This document shows, in pieces, positions 43,346 through 55,241 of a DNA stretch of 64,000 nucleotides (within the stretch, counting starts at the first letter, position 1; every line of letters starts with the position of its first letter). Made by a program: the position numbers and the translations under genes. The notes below the pieces were generated by a model. It was given only the letters and a program-made list of their open reading frames with translations, made no database searches and had not been told where the DNA came from. Source of the stretch: Pollenia angustigena (lineage: Eukaryota > Arthropoda > Insecta > Diptera > Polleniidae). The stretch is taken from positions 39,122,308 through 39,186,307 of the forward strand of contig OV884056.1 in NCBI GenBank assembly GCA_930367215.1, read 5' to 3'.

Positions 43346-43833
43346 AAAATAAAAAAAAACGCAAATAAGAGTGCTATATTCGGCTATGCCGTATCGTATG
43401 TAAGAACAACAAGAAGTTATACCTACATATAAATATTGTTCTTTAGATAGGTATAAATAAATTTAAATTGAGCACCGCCAACTTTTCATTTCGTCATGCC
43501 GAAGAATATGACAAAATCAAAAAATTTATATATCTTTTGCCAAATTTGATGTTTGAAATTCGTTATATAATTTTTTTTTTATTTAATCTTAAAATCGTGT
43601 TTTAAAACATAAAAAAATTAAATAAAAAAAAATTTACTTTTGAGATTTGAACTCGCAATCTACTGAAGAGGCGTTAAATTAAAATATATTGAGAGCAATT
43701 ATGGACATACATACATGTGTATGCGTAAAAAACACATTAAAATCCACCACTTGTGGTGAAGAGTATAAAAAAACAACAAAAAACCGCAACCAAGAAAAAT
43801 GCAAGAAGAGATCAACGTAGCAACAGCTTATTA
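43346..43833. repeat. ATACCC-type repeat (block copy 2)
   Basis: This is nearly identical to 35176-35707. It lacks the ~45-bp core of the tRNA-like module between CGCAATCT and ACTGAAG. It continues past CAGCTTATTA into GACGAAACACAATAACAAC, giving the empty site for the PIF/Harbinger-like insertion in copy 1. Confidence 0.7.
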
Positions 43834-43926
43834 GACGAAACACAATAACAACAATTACTACAATAAGAGATAAAAATAAAATGCAGCAACAACAACAATT
43901 ACGAAAGCAATGCCTTCATACATAAA

Positions 43927-45909
43927 CAGTGCTGCCACAACTAATACAATTTTTACAACCAAAATTTTTGAAAATGTTACCAAATGTGAAAAAATATAAC
44001 CAAATTTAAAATGCCTTTTATAAATTGAGAAAATCATTAAAATTTATTTTAAGTTGCATTGTAATAAAAAGGTTAGATATGTGCACTTTATAGCAAAATA
44101 ATAATTATAAGTCAAGAAAACAAAACAAAAAATTAAATTCTTTTACATATTAAAAAAATAACGAGAAACCTAATTACCCCCCAATTCCACCAGGTTCCGT
44201 TAAAACTAACAATTACTTTAACTTCCAGTTAACAATGTGTTTTGACACCTATAACTGAAACTAAATTATAACTGAACTTGGTAAAATGGGGGGTAAAAGT
44301 TTTTATTTATTCGGTACTTTTTTCGAAAAAAATATTTTTATTTTATAAGAGTTAAACCCGTAAAATTTCCATACAAAATTCAGTATGTGGGCAATTCCAC
44401 GCATAAGTCTACCATAAATGGAAAAAATTAATACCTGATTTTGGTAGCTAAAATTCTTAAGTATGGTGGCAACATTATGTTACTTTTAAGTTTTTGTAGT
44501 GGCAACAACCCAGTAAAAACTTCGCCTACAAAATAATATGTTGAGTAATCTGAAAAGCAAAAAGGCACTACTTACAATTCTACTGAAAGAACCTATGAAT
44601 TTTACAAGGGATGTCCCAAAATGAACGCATTCAAAAGTAAGTCTTTATTTTATCACTGCATACATCCAGAAAAAAGTTGTTATAAATGTAGTTATAGAAG
44701 AAAGTTTCTAAAAAATGAGTAAAGAAGCTATTCATTTTGAAAAAGTAAGCGAAGTTTTTACTGGGAATTTTTTGATATTTTATTATTATTTTTTTAAAGA
44801 TGTAATAATATTACTATTACATTAAGCTTGAGGTCTCTTTTTTATAAAAAATATTAAATTTATTTAATCCAATATTTCGGCACTCCGTTGTGTGCCTTCT
44901 TCAGGGTTTTTTCTTGAATGATTGACAAAAATTAACAATTTTTAACAAATTTAACAAAAAGTAACAATTTTCAATTAAATACAAAAAGTTGAAAGAAAAA
45001 GTTGATGAAAAAGTAAATTTTTTAAGTTTTTGAAACATTTGTATTTCTTATTTCTAAAAAGAGTTTGTTTTGAATTATTTTTGTTTCAAAGTTGGTTTCT
45101 AACTTATTATAAGGGATTTCCTTTAGGTGATGTTTATGTTCAAAAATAGCATTTTAACGAGATTATAAGTTACATTTTGTATCTTTCAAATAATTTTAGA
45201 GTTCCTATTTTATGCGCTGTGATTTCAGTAATAACGTTTCATGAAAAATTCCATAAATTTTAAAATTATATTGTTAAATCAATGTATTTTTGAAAAATCT
45301 TTAAAATTGCTATTTGTATTTTCAAATATGTATTTAAATATATCTACTTCTGGAAATAAACTAAATTTAGAACATTTAATTTATATTCAAGTTTTAAGAA
45401 ACACAAAAACGACTTTTGTGTAATTTTTCAGTCATTTTCTCAAATTGATTTCGCATGATTTTATGCACTTCCTACTTTAAGTCCTACTTACCTTTAGTAT
45501 TCTTAAAATCAAGAAAAGCTACGCTCAATTAAAAAACATCATTAAAATCTCCATCGATTAAAACTTCATATGTTTTCGAAAATGGCCGTTTTTAATATAA
45601 AAATCTCAAATGGCAATATTTTTCTTAGAAAATATCTTAAAAAAAATTATTTGTTTGCAGTTTTGAAAGGGTTTTTTGTTTTCGATAAAGTACAAAAACT
45701 TCCGTTCATTGGTAACAAATATTGAAGAAATCATAGTACACAATACAAATTATTTGAGCTCGTAAAATTTTGTATCAAGAAAAACATACCTATTCGTTCT
45801 TATTATCATTTAGAAAAAAAGTAACCAAAATGAAAAAAATATTCACATCTCTACATTGAAAAAAAATATAACCAATTTTGGTTAGAAATAACCAAAAACG
45901 GCAGCTCTG
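43927..45909. mobile_element. hAT-like element, 8-bp duplication TACATAAA
   Basis: The left end CAGTGCTGCCACAAC and the complement of the right end CAGAGCTGCCGTTTTTGG are flanked by TACATAAA (43919-43926, 45910-45917). Repeated ACCAAA/TTTGGT motifs occur near both ends. A MITE is nested at 44177-44293. No transposase core was recognised in the 1.98 kb. Confidence 0.8.
44177..44293. mobile_element. MITE related to those at 12180 and 12827
   Basis: CCCCCCAATTCCACCAGGTTC pairs imperfectly with GAACTTGGTAAAATGGGGGG. The interior shares ACTTTAACTTCCAGTTAACA with 12840-12860. TTA lies on the left and TAA on the right. Confidence 0.6.
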
Positions 45910-45997
45910 TACATAAATAACTTTTGGTCATTCATACATACTCATGTGCATACATATGAATGTCTTTGCAATTGGTTAACCTACTAGTTAGTATGGA

Positions 45998-47880
45998 CAG
46001 GGTTGTCAGATGTGGCGATTTCTCGCCAAACGTGGCGATTTTCAAACTTATTTGGCGACCTAATTTTTGATTTGGCGACATGGCGATTTTTTGGCGATTT
46101 AACAAAAAAGTTGGCGATTTTGTTGGCTATTTTTGATGAGCTATGCATTTGTTTTAAAATTCGTTAAATTCAATACTGAGAAATAATATTATTTTTATTA
46201 TACTTATACCTAGTATTTTTATGTATGAAATTTGAGGCATTCATAAGAAGAATGGTCAGTATTTGAAAGTATGTTCGAATGGCTGATGAAGGTAATGAAT
46301 ATCTCCGAGAAAATAAAGTGCTTTTGAAAGAATCAATCAATAGAATTAAACATAAATGTATTTAAAGTCTATGAAAATTTTTTCATTATATGTATGTGGT
46401 AATTTGTTATCACAGATACAATACGTTGTTGTTAGTGATATTTTTATGAAATCTTACATACCTTTGGACATTTTTGAAATACAATGAAAAAATTATCGTT
46501 AGTTAATTGGAAAGATAAACAAGTTTATGCCACAACTTTAAAGCTGAAACGGTACGGAAGGTACGTACAATTTTAAGGAACTTACTTTGACTGTTCTTTA
46601 TATGCTGGTAATTATTACTAGAAATGCCTGTGTTTAAGCTATGAACTTTACTAAAACTCGCCTTCGAAGTAGAATACTTTACGAACTTCTAAATGCGTTA
46701 TTAGGTGTTACAAGTTGCACTTTTTTTATACCATCGTTGAATAAATGCAATACCCTTACAATGTATTCCAAAAAAGCAGACAAATAGGGAGCTTTGTCGG
46801 TGAAGCGTTTAAGATACATAATAAAGCTGCAACTACATATATAAAAATGTAAAGGTTGGGCCGATGTTGAATGTGAACCACACTTAAACGTCAAGTTTTT
46901 TTCTGCACTTCATTTGATATTTCTCAATTTCAGACTAACTCAATTTGAACCATGGAAAGATATACAATCGAGCAACGCGTTAAAGTTATTTAGGCTTATT
47001 ATGAAAATGGGCGTTCATATCAAAATGCATTTCGTGCACTTCGTGATTCAGTGATGAGGCACATTTTCCCCTCAGTGGATTCGTCAATAAGCAGAATTGC
47101 CTCATTTGGGCGAATGAAAATCCAAGAGTGATTGTCGAAAAACCAATGCACCCACAAAGAGTGACTGTTTGGTGCGGTTAATGTGCTGGCGGCATCATCC
47201 GGCCGTATTTTTTCCAAAATAAGGCCGGTCAGGCAGTTAATGTGGATGGTGTTCGCTATCTTGAGATGATAACGAACTTTTTATGGCCCGAATTGGAAGA
47301 TATGGATGTGGCCGATTTGGGGTGTCAACAGGACGGTGCCACTTGCCACACCGCTAACTAAACAAGGGCTCTTTTGCGCCGACAAAGTCAATAGCCGTGT
47401 TATCTCACGTGGTGGCGATGTCAGTTGGCCACCAAGAATTTGACACGGTTGGACTTCTTTCTTTGGGGTTATTTGAAAAAAAAAGGTATACGTCGGTAAG
47501 CCAACAACAATTCAAGAGCTTAAGGATGAGATAGAACCTCAATTATATTTTTTAATACTAGCTGCAAAAAATCGTTTTTTGTTGCTGCTTTAAACTATTT
47601 TACAGTAAACATCGTACCATTTTTGTGTTCACTAGCTATTTTTACTTTTTTCTAAATAAAAATTAAGCAAAATATATATCATGGCGACTTTTTTTGAATT
47701 TTTGGCGTATTTTAGCGATGCGGAACAAATTAATTGTTTAAGGATTTATAAAAAATATTTTTAATAAATTAAAAAATATGTATTTTACTGCCAAAAACTT
47801 GAAATTAAAGGCTTTGGCGATTTTGGCGATTTTTGACATTGAATTTGGCGAAAAAGGTCAAAATCAATCTGACAACCCTG
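45998..47880 (+). mobile_element. hAT-like element with TGGCGATTTT repeats, duplication AGTATGGA
   Basis: The termini CAGGGTTGTCAGAT and ATCTGACAACCCTG (one mismatch region) are flanked by AGTATGGA (45990-45997, 47881-47888). At least five TGGCGATTT-type motifs occupy the first 130 bp and several the last 190 bp. Such clustered subterminal motifs are typical hAT transposase-binding sites. A decayed mariner-like element is nested at about 46860-47650. No hAT transposase was recognised. Confidence 0.9.
46950..47560 (+). pseudogene. Decayed mariner-like transposase
   Basis: The plus strand starts with a Met codon at 46951 and reads MERYTIEQRVKVI, stop, YYENGRSYQNAFRALRD, the N-terminal HTH region of this family. 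A deletion then joins it to the catalytic domain. Visible pieces are HFPLSGFVNKQNCLIW-like text, IVEKPMHPQRVTVWCG, YFFQNKAGQAVNVDGVRYLE, the second catalytic Asp in CQQDGATCHTAN, and DFFLWGY with the third Asp (mariner-type DD34D). Stops and frameshifts break it at several points, so it is not functional. Confidence 0.8.
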
Positions 47881-47904
47881 AGTATGGATTTAATTAAATT
47901 ACAT

Positions 47905-48618
47905 ACAACTTGTTATGTACATATGTATATGCTTGCCGAAATAAAATAAGACACTGTGTCATTGCCAATAAAATGAAAATATCGATAAGCTTTATAGGTA
48001 ATTTTAAAATCGTTTTTAGGACATAAACAAATCAAATAAAAAAAAACACCTGTACTAATAAAAAAAAAAAAAATAATAAAACAAATTTTAAAAACTGGGG
48101 CAACCAAGACTCAAACCTGAAACCTCACGAGCCTTAGCCTGCAAGTGACACAACAAGACTACGAACGCTCTTACTGAGAAAGCGTTAAATTAAAATATAT
48201 TGAGTCAACGCATTAAAATAAACGCATTAAAATAAATAAAAAAAAAAAAAAAACAACAACCACAAGGGATTTTTTTGGATAAATTAGAGGCAGTCGTGGC
48301 TTTTTCGTCATATCTCAGCCACTCGTGGACCGATCTATCTGAATTTCAATATGACGAAATGGTATACTATATGTGACATAAATGTAAAACAACCTAGCCG
48401 CTATCATGTCTGGAGTCTCCGGAAAACACATATCAAACGTAAGACGGACAGACGGACGGACAGACGGGCAGACGGACGGATATCGTTAAATCAACTTCTC
48501 TCCTCATAAGGACCCAGAATATATGTACTTTATAGGGTCTAAGATAAATATTGTAGAAATTACAAACGGAATGACAAACTTATATATACCCTTTTCCACC
48601 TGTGGTGAAGGGTATAAC
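47905..48618. repeat. ATACCC-type repeat with tRNA-like module
   Basis: The left part is diverged (CTTGCCGAAATAAAATAAG). The middle matches 35560-35580 (GCGTTAAATTAAAATATATTG). The right part matches 43010-43340, including GACGGACAGACGG runs and the end CCACCTGTGGTGAAGGGTAT. It combines pieces of the two ATACCC sub-types found at 41991 and 43346. Confidence 0.6.
48107..48170 (-). other. tRNA-like module
   Basis: The minus strand reads GTAGTCTTGTTGTG (A-box region) and, about 35 bp on, CAGGTTTGAGTCTTGG (B box, complement at 48105-48120). It lies at the position equivalent to the module at 35465-35535 but has diverged. It is probably a tRNA-derived promoter relic. Confidence 0.4.
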
Positions 48619-48934
48619 AAGTTTAATAAAATTATGCACGCTGCTCTGTTTTTTCACACAACATTACGATGCAATTGTCGACGAGAATGATAGCTGATTC
48701 AACAAATAAAAGTTTGAAGTGCACTGATATTTTAGATAAGGCCGTGTGTAGGTAATAACGTACTCTAAAACCCAAGACACAAACCTTTGTTAAACCAAAA
48801 GTATCCACCAATATATTTTCAACTGTTTTGCCACATTTTGTTTATTTTGTAACCAAATGTTACAAAACCAACAACAAATTAAATAAATAAAAAAATATCA
48901 CATTTTTTTCTCCAACTTATCCCAAAAACACTAA
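48619..48934. other. Unassigned intergenic
   Basis: No repeat end or gene recognised. Confidence 0.4.
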
Positions 48935-49192
48935 CCCAACCAAATATCCGGTTCGATTGGACCAATAAAAACGTCGATTACGTCTTGTAGTGGTCCGGAC
49001 GAAACGCCAATACGTTTCATGGAGTGTGTACTGTATATAGGGTTGGATTTGGGCTACAGCTCCAGAATACCAGCCAAGGATCCAAACGCCTTGGTATATT
49101 CCAAGCAACTTGGTGATATAAAAAAGGCTGAAAAGAGAACTAGAAAAAGGCTCAAATATTTAAACGAAAGAAAAGCTCTTTTAACCATATAA
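48935..49192 (+). CDS. Unrecognised open segment, possibly an exon
   Basis: An uninterrupted plus-strand frame of 85 codons ends in a stop at 49190-49192. Met-started coding would begin at 49019 and give 57 residues. It includes TSITSCSGPDETPIRFMECV, YIGLDLGYSSRIPAKDPNAL and a basic, helix-prone C-terminus (KKAEKRTRKRLKYLNERKAL). Its composition looks more protein-like than the surrounding AT-rich frames. A pyrimidine-rich stretch lies just upstream. A diverged copy of its first third is at 38892. I do not recognise the family and a chance frame is possible. Confidence 0.3.
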   Translation, partial: PNQISGSIGPIKTSITSCSGPDETPIRFMECVLYIGLDLGYSSRIPAKDPNALVYSKQLGDIKKAEKRTRKRLKYLNERKALLTI

Positions 49193-49465
49193 AAACCTTT
49201 TCCTGTATTTTCCAAAAACATTATAAATTTACATTTATTTATTGCAAAAATACAAAATTTATGACAAAATATTAAATTTCTAAGCAATTTAAATAATTTG
49301 AGTTAATACGCGAGTATAAAAAAACAGCCGTCCAATATGGCTTTTAAACAACGATTCGACTTGAAAATTTGTAAGTTACAACAATAAAAAGTACAAACAA
49401 ATTAAAGAAAAATTTAAAATATAATACATGATGATAGTGGCGCCTCACGTTGTCAATTCGTCTTA
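49193..49465. other. Unassigned AT-rich intergenic
   Basis: Nothing recognised; it leads into the TTA target of the next element. Confidence 0.4.
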
Positions 49466-50184
49466 AGGCAGAGTTAGCCGAACGTTCACGTCCCCTAATG
49501 GAACGTCTGGTTCGTTTTGTCATTTGCAAACAATGCAAATGCTTACTGAATTTAAATGTCACGTTGACGGATCTGTATTAAACAGATTTGTATGCCGTTG
49601 TTACATGACAGTTGTAAAGCAGTGATGGGCTGCTTGTATGTTAAATTGAATGCGGATTTTTTTGCTCGTTTTTGGTACTTTTTTCAGTTAAGCTATGGAA
49701 TTGAGACAAAACAACTTAATATACAACATATTTCCATATAAACAAATAAGTATATTTATGTTTAGATGTACAATACATATAAACAAATGCATATACACAT
49801 ACAATGGAAATGTGAAAAGAATAAAAGGCTTTAAATGGTAGCAAAACCTTGTTTGGTGCATACACCACAATACAATATATCTATTGTTATAATATATATG
49901 CTAAAATACAAATTTGTTTATTGAAAATCTATAATATAAACATTAAACTATTAACGTTTTTTACATACACAAAATACTTTTTTAATACCATTTAAATCAC
50001 TTGGTACTTTTTAAAACATTTTTGATTCCCATCACTGTGTGATTTGCTTTATGTATACTATTGTTTTTTGTTTATGTATAGAAAAAACATAAACCACGTT
50101 TTTAAATGTTCTATAAGTGCACCAACTTGCTTACAGTACGGTGCGGTACATTACGGGTACAGCAACGTTCGCCTAACTAGGCCT
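49466..50184 (-). mobile_element. PIF/Harbinger-like non-autonomous element (copy 2)
   Basis: This is the reverse complement of 8595-9317 at high identity. The ends AGGCAGAGTTAGCCGAACG and, in complement, AGGCCTAGTTAGGCGAACG are flanked by TTA on both sides (49463-49465, 50185-50187). No transposase. High similarity between copies 40 kb apart points to fairly recent activity. Confidence 0.8.
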
Positions 50185-50187
50185 TTA

Positions 50188-51341
50188 GGGCATATCATCA
50201 TTCAAAATTAAAACCAGAGATGGGAAATCCGCTACCTTCGTTTCAGACGTGAACAACTACTTTATCATGGAAATATTTTATGACAGCAGATGCAGAATTG
50301 ATCATGTGTCTCATAAAATAAAATTAAGGCTAATAAATACTTTATAAGTTTTGGAATTTAGTTTAAAAGTGGTTAGTAAAACTGTTATTTTTGGAATAAC
50401 ACGTAACGGCATGGCTTATGCTTGCTCATACGAAAAGCTTTGACGATATTTTTCATTAAAATTTCAAATAAATATGACTGAAATGCAATTTAAATAAAGA
50501 AAATTTCCCCACAAAGCAAAAATGCTCTGATGGTTGCGTGGATGTTGACATGCGCCTTTGACTTACCACTTACCAAAGAGTGAACATAGTTTACCAATGC
50601 CCCCAAATTCTACTGCATATATGAATGTTTATAAGCAATGAACAATTATTCGCCATACAAATTTTATTTTTTTTTTAAGAACTTGTAAATTTGTTCAGTG
50701 AGTGGGAATTTCCTTTTAACTGAAACAAGTTTAAGGAAGCAATTAAAGAAATAAAACGGAAATGGTCAACCGGGTAAATGCATTTAGGAACAAATTCATT
50801 TCATATGACTTAAAATCACAATATGTATCATATTCGCTGGAGCGACTTATACGCCTAACCGATATGTAGCCTTAACCATCATCAAATTGATATTGATTGG
50901 GAAATACTAAATACGTCTTCAACTTTGGTGCAATATTAGTCATGCCCATAAAATAAAAAATCTAAGACCGATAGAAAAAAATACTGAAAACGGGTTTCCA
51001 TATATCGTATGTTACAAGAACCAAATTTTACAGGACAGCCATTTTCTACTTTTCTCTGCATTCAATTTTCGCCTACAATATTTTGTCAGGTGACGTCTCT
51101 TTGAATGTAGAACAAGATTGCATCCAAAACTCAATTTCAAAAAAATTGTCATATACGATAATTTCGCGCAAAGGGGTCGATATATTTATTTTAAGGCTCA
51201 ACAAATTTTGCTTTTTTGCAGACCAGTGTGTGACAATAATATTGTCTTAACAAAAAAAAAAAAATTAATTTAACTAAAAATCAAGGGGCATTAAAGTTAT
51301 AATATTTCGATTTTATTGTTGTTAACATAGAGCACAAATCA
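50188..51341. other. Unassigned intergenic
   Basis: Over 1.1 kb without recognised features. A poly(A) run lies at about 51250. Confidence 0.4.
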
Positions 51342-51595
51342 TATCGAGCCCTAACCGCGAAAATAACGTAAGCGACATGATTTTCAATTTTCGTTTTTTT
51401 TAATAAATGACTTTATTGGCAACCCTTGCATCATGGTGATGGTCACAAGAGGTACCGTTACGATTTTATAGCAAAACCAATTTTATTGTAAGCGACTTAT
51501 TTCATAAAAAATTTACATGAAAAGAAATAAAAAAGCTCTCTCCTGTAAAATTTGATTTTTGGCGCTTACATTATTTTCGCAGTTAGAGCTCGATA
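51342..51595. mobile_element. MITE with CGAGCCCTAACCGCG ends
   Basis: CGAGCCCTAACCGCGAAAAT with AACGTAAGCGAC on the left pairs with GGCGCTTACATTATTTTCGC and AGTTAGAGCTCG on the right. The terminal repeat is about 35 bp with a few mismatches. ATAT lies at both outer edges and may be the duplication. There is no coding sequence. Confidence 0.75.
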
Positions 51596-53583
51596 TGTTT
51601 AACCCTCATTCATAAAAAAAAAATAATTTTGTATGGGGTTTATTAAACGAATTTTCATAGAAAAATTACCACTGAAGCAACAAATCAATTTATCCGTACT
51701 TAAATCAAGCTGAAGCGGTGTCAATAGTACGTTTAGCACGGATTTCCTTAGATCAAGTACAGTGGGAAATACTTAACTTATCCATATTTAATCCCGAATT
51801 CGTACTTGAAATAATCCGAAAAAGAGATTTATTTAAGTAAAACTAAGATCGATTCAATCTCAAAATGCGCTTGATTCAAGTGTTATAAAGTAGTCAATTT
51901 AAATTCCGATTCAAAAATTTCTAAGATGGCTTATTCTCGATTCGTTCTTGAAATAATCCAAAAGTGAGATAAGATTGATTATAATCTATACACCTACCTC
52001 ACAGAACCAGAGAGAATATTATCATTTTACTTACCCGTTACACATTTTAAATCACTTTTGTTGTATTTCGCCCTTTGCTTACAGAATAATATATCTATAA
52101 GACACCACCAGCATGTCCAATATGGTTTCAGTAATCATTCAGCTTTAAAAATTTTATGTGTTTATGAAAATAATTTTACCAAATATGGGAATTCTTGCTT
52201 CTTATTTTACTTTTTAAACATGATTGTAATTTGACTTAGAATACACATTCGAATAATATGAAAATTTTCATGAAAATAATCTATATTTTTCATCTTGTAC
52301 TGTTGTTTTTGTATGTACAACAAACTATTACAAACGCACCCGTATAGAGGCCAATTGTTTTTTGCAAGTTATCTCATTTTGGTTTGTCTTAAGTACTTAC
52401 AAGAGTTATTCGCACTTACATTTTTGAGTACGACTCGTACTTAAGTAAGTAGAAAAAACTTAAAATTCGAACGCGTTTTTTCTTTCTGTATAGTAAACTT
52501 GAAATATTTTTTATGAATAAGGCCTTGAATATTAAAATAGTGTTTCAATAATTTTCGTTAATAAATAATGTGCGTAAAATATGGTTCCAGGGCTAAAACT
52601 ATATTGCATATTTCCACCGCCATAAGCGGATTCAGAATCACTTGAATCGATCTAACGATGTCTGTCCGTTTGACCTCTTTATATTGTTGGTACTCAGATA
52701 AATTTTTGCCTTAAAATATTCTTTTGCATTCCCATACCATCCCTACCACTAGCTTTTTATATAATAACTTCCCTATAAATATTGGTATTGATAAAAAATA
52801 TCATGGTAAAATGTTGTGCTAGTAGATCCACACTATTAATCCATATAAGCCCCTCCTAAGAATCAATTCAAGATGAATTTAATATAGATGTGGATATCTA
52901 GATAAAATATTTATCACAAAGAAATTTCTTATAAATCTTTTTGTTATGACTTATTTTAAAATTCTATTTATTTATTCTATAGAAAAAAACTATTTAATAT
53001 GATAAATTGATTAACTGCATTAAACTACTTTTAATTAATTTTTTTTTTATTTTGCTTTAAAATCTAACAGTTGTGTAAATAATTACCAATATTGCAAATA
53101 ATAAAATATAAATAAATTATACACATAAAACATCTCAAATAAATACATGCGCATAAAATTTTGTACCGCAGTGTGGTACATTTGCCATTACAATCTAGAG
53201 AAAATTTTATTTTTTATTGCGTTTAGAAATTTGCTAAGTCCATTAAAGCTTTTTATAGCATTTATTAAATTTTGTGGGCTGAAAGTCTTTTGCCATCTTG
53301 CTTTATGAACTTTTTAAGGTGACCAAAATAAAAGCTTTAAGCTTTGGAATGTAAGTAGGCATTACTTTAACATAGTAATGTTATTGATTACATGAAAGAA
53401 AATGTTAGTAGGGGTAGTTGTCATTGATAAATTCATTTTATTTCTAAAAAAATATATTTTTTAAAAAAGTTTTTAAATTCCTAGTTGGCAATAACTTGTA
53501 TTAAAGGTAAAAAAAAGATGTAAAAAATTGTGCAAAGATGACACTTAAAAGAACAGTGAACTTTAATTGTACTCTGTATCAAT
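51596..53583. other. Unassigned intergenic
   Basis: The part 51690-51990 contains repeated CTTGAAATAATCC and TTGATTCAAG-type motifs and 52380-52470 has GTACTTAAGTAAG. These may be two decayed arms of one element, but termini were not found. A fragment near 52625-52675 resembles ATACCC-type interiors (CGATCTAACGATGTCTGTCC). Confidence 0.35.
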
Positions 53584-53730
53584 GGCCTGGCCTGTACGTC
53601 GATTTCGCACGAAGTCTTCTTTCGCTTAACTTAGGTGTTAAACAAAAACAAATTAAAAGATATGGTTTTTGTTTTACATGTAAGTTAAGCGAATGAAGTC
53701 TTCGTTCGAAATCGACGAACAGGCCAGGCC
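53584..53730. mobile_element. 147-bp hairpin MITE with GGCCTGGCC ends
   Basis: GGCCTGGCCTGTACGTCGAT pairs with ATCGACGAACAGGCCAGGCC, and pairing continues through TTCGCACGAAGTCTTC and TTCGCTTAAC. The loop is about 45 bp. It directly precedes the larger hairpin at 53759. Confidence 0.8.
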
Positions 53731-53758
53731 ATAAGAACAATAACTTTCTTGAAAAATA

Positions 53759-54624
53759 ACACTACGTGACAAAATTTCAACAAAGTCGTGACCAAATGAA
53801 ATTTGAGCCTAATCTTTTTTTAAAATTTTCCGCTGAATCCGAATATGAAGTCAGAATTGTCAAAAGTAGAACAGTTATAGACATTCCAAAATAACCGTAA
53901 TTTGTGTTTTTAAAAAAGATGATGTGACTGAAATGCAAATATCTTCAAAAATTTTAAACGGATTGTGTGATTCTTTCTTTCTAGTGAAAGGTTATAAAAT
54001 TTCTAAAATAACCATGGATTGCTAGTGAAGATTGGTCAAGAAATTACAGAGTTACGTGGGACAAAAGTCCAAGCTTCATTGAAAATTTCATAATTTTGTT
54101 CAATTTTGCTCTTTTCAAGCTATTTTTTTTAAACCAATGATTTAAAAATCCTAATGTTTTATTGCATGCGACATTAGATTATTTTAAAATGAACATTTTA
54201 CGCCCAACAAGACATAGATTGGTACAAATATGACAAAGCTACAGAAGATTTAGTAAATTAACCCACATAGAAATTCAATAGTTTTAAGCAATTTTTAATA
54301 TTTATTTTTACTAAAAATTTAACTTTGTATATTTATTTGTTGTGGGTTAATTCAATTAATCTTCTGTAACTTTGTCATTTTTGCACCGATCAGGATCCTA
54401 TTGGCCACAAAATGTTCGTATTGAAATAGGCTAAAATATTATTTTTTGGATATTTGCATTTCAGTGACAGCATCTTTTTTAAAAACACAAATAACGGTTA
54501 TTTTGGAATACCTCAAAAACTGTTCTACTTTTGACAATTCTTACTTTATATTCGGATTCAGCGGAAAATTTTACATAAAGATTAGGCGTCAAATTCATTT
54601 GGTCAAAAAATTGTCACGTAGTGT
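53759..54624. mobile_element. 866-bp hairpin element with ACACTACGTGAC ends
   Basis: The left end ACACTACGTGACAAAATT pairs with the right end ATTGTCACGTAGTGT. Long arms match at moderate identity: AAAGTAGAACAGTT with AACTGTTCTACTTT, and AAAAAAGATGATGTGACTGA with TCAGTGACAGCATCTTTTTT. An inner second pair surrounds ACAGAAGATTTAGTAAATTA/TAATCTTCTGTAACTTTG. No transposase. A foldback-like non-autonomous element. Confidence 0.75.
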
Positions 54625-55241
54625 AATTCAATAAAATAAAGTAAAGAACTAAAAATAATACAGAACAAAATAAAATCAATATTAGTGAATTAATTTTGTT
54701 TTCAATCATATATTTTATCCTCAATATCATGGTTCTGACTTGTGTAATTTGCTCTACTAATTGCATGAAGAATGATTCAATTACATGAATGTGATGAATG
54801 TCAACATGTTAAGGGTGCTATTAATAATAAATTATTTTAGGAAGTTTTTAATTGTCAAGAATTATTTTCAAGAAAAAATTTTCTTTGGTGAATGTCAAAT
54901 AGGCTGGTCTCAGCCTATGTGTGTTATAAATAGACATCAAGACTCCTCTTTAAGCATACCAATCGACTAAAAACACACTGATTTAATAATGTGTATTTGT
55001 ATTTGTATTTATTTGGTGCCTTTCTAATACAACAAGATACAGTATCTTATAAATTACAGTATTAGAATCCGCTTAGTTATTAAAAAAAAAAAAAAAAAAA
55101 AAAAGTTTACACAAAGTTTCGACTTAAACCTAAATACATATTAGAAAATCAAAAATTTAAAACAGATTGAACATTCATAATTTTAGCATTAATAATAATA
55201 ATAAATATTCTAAATTTTAAGCAGTTACGTAATAAAAAATT

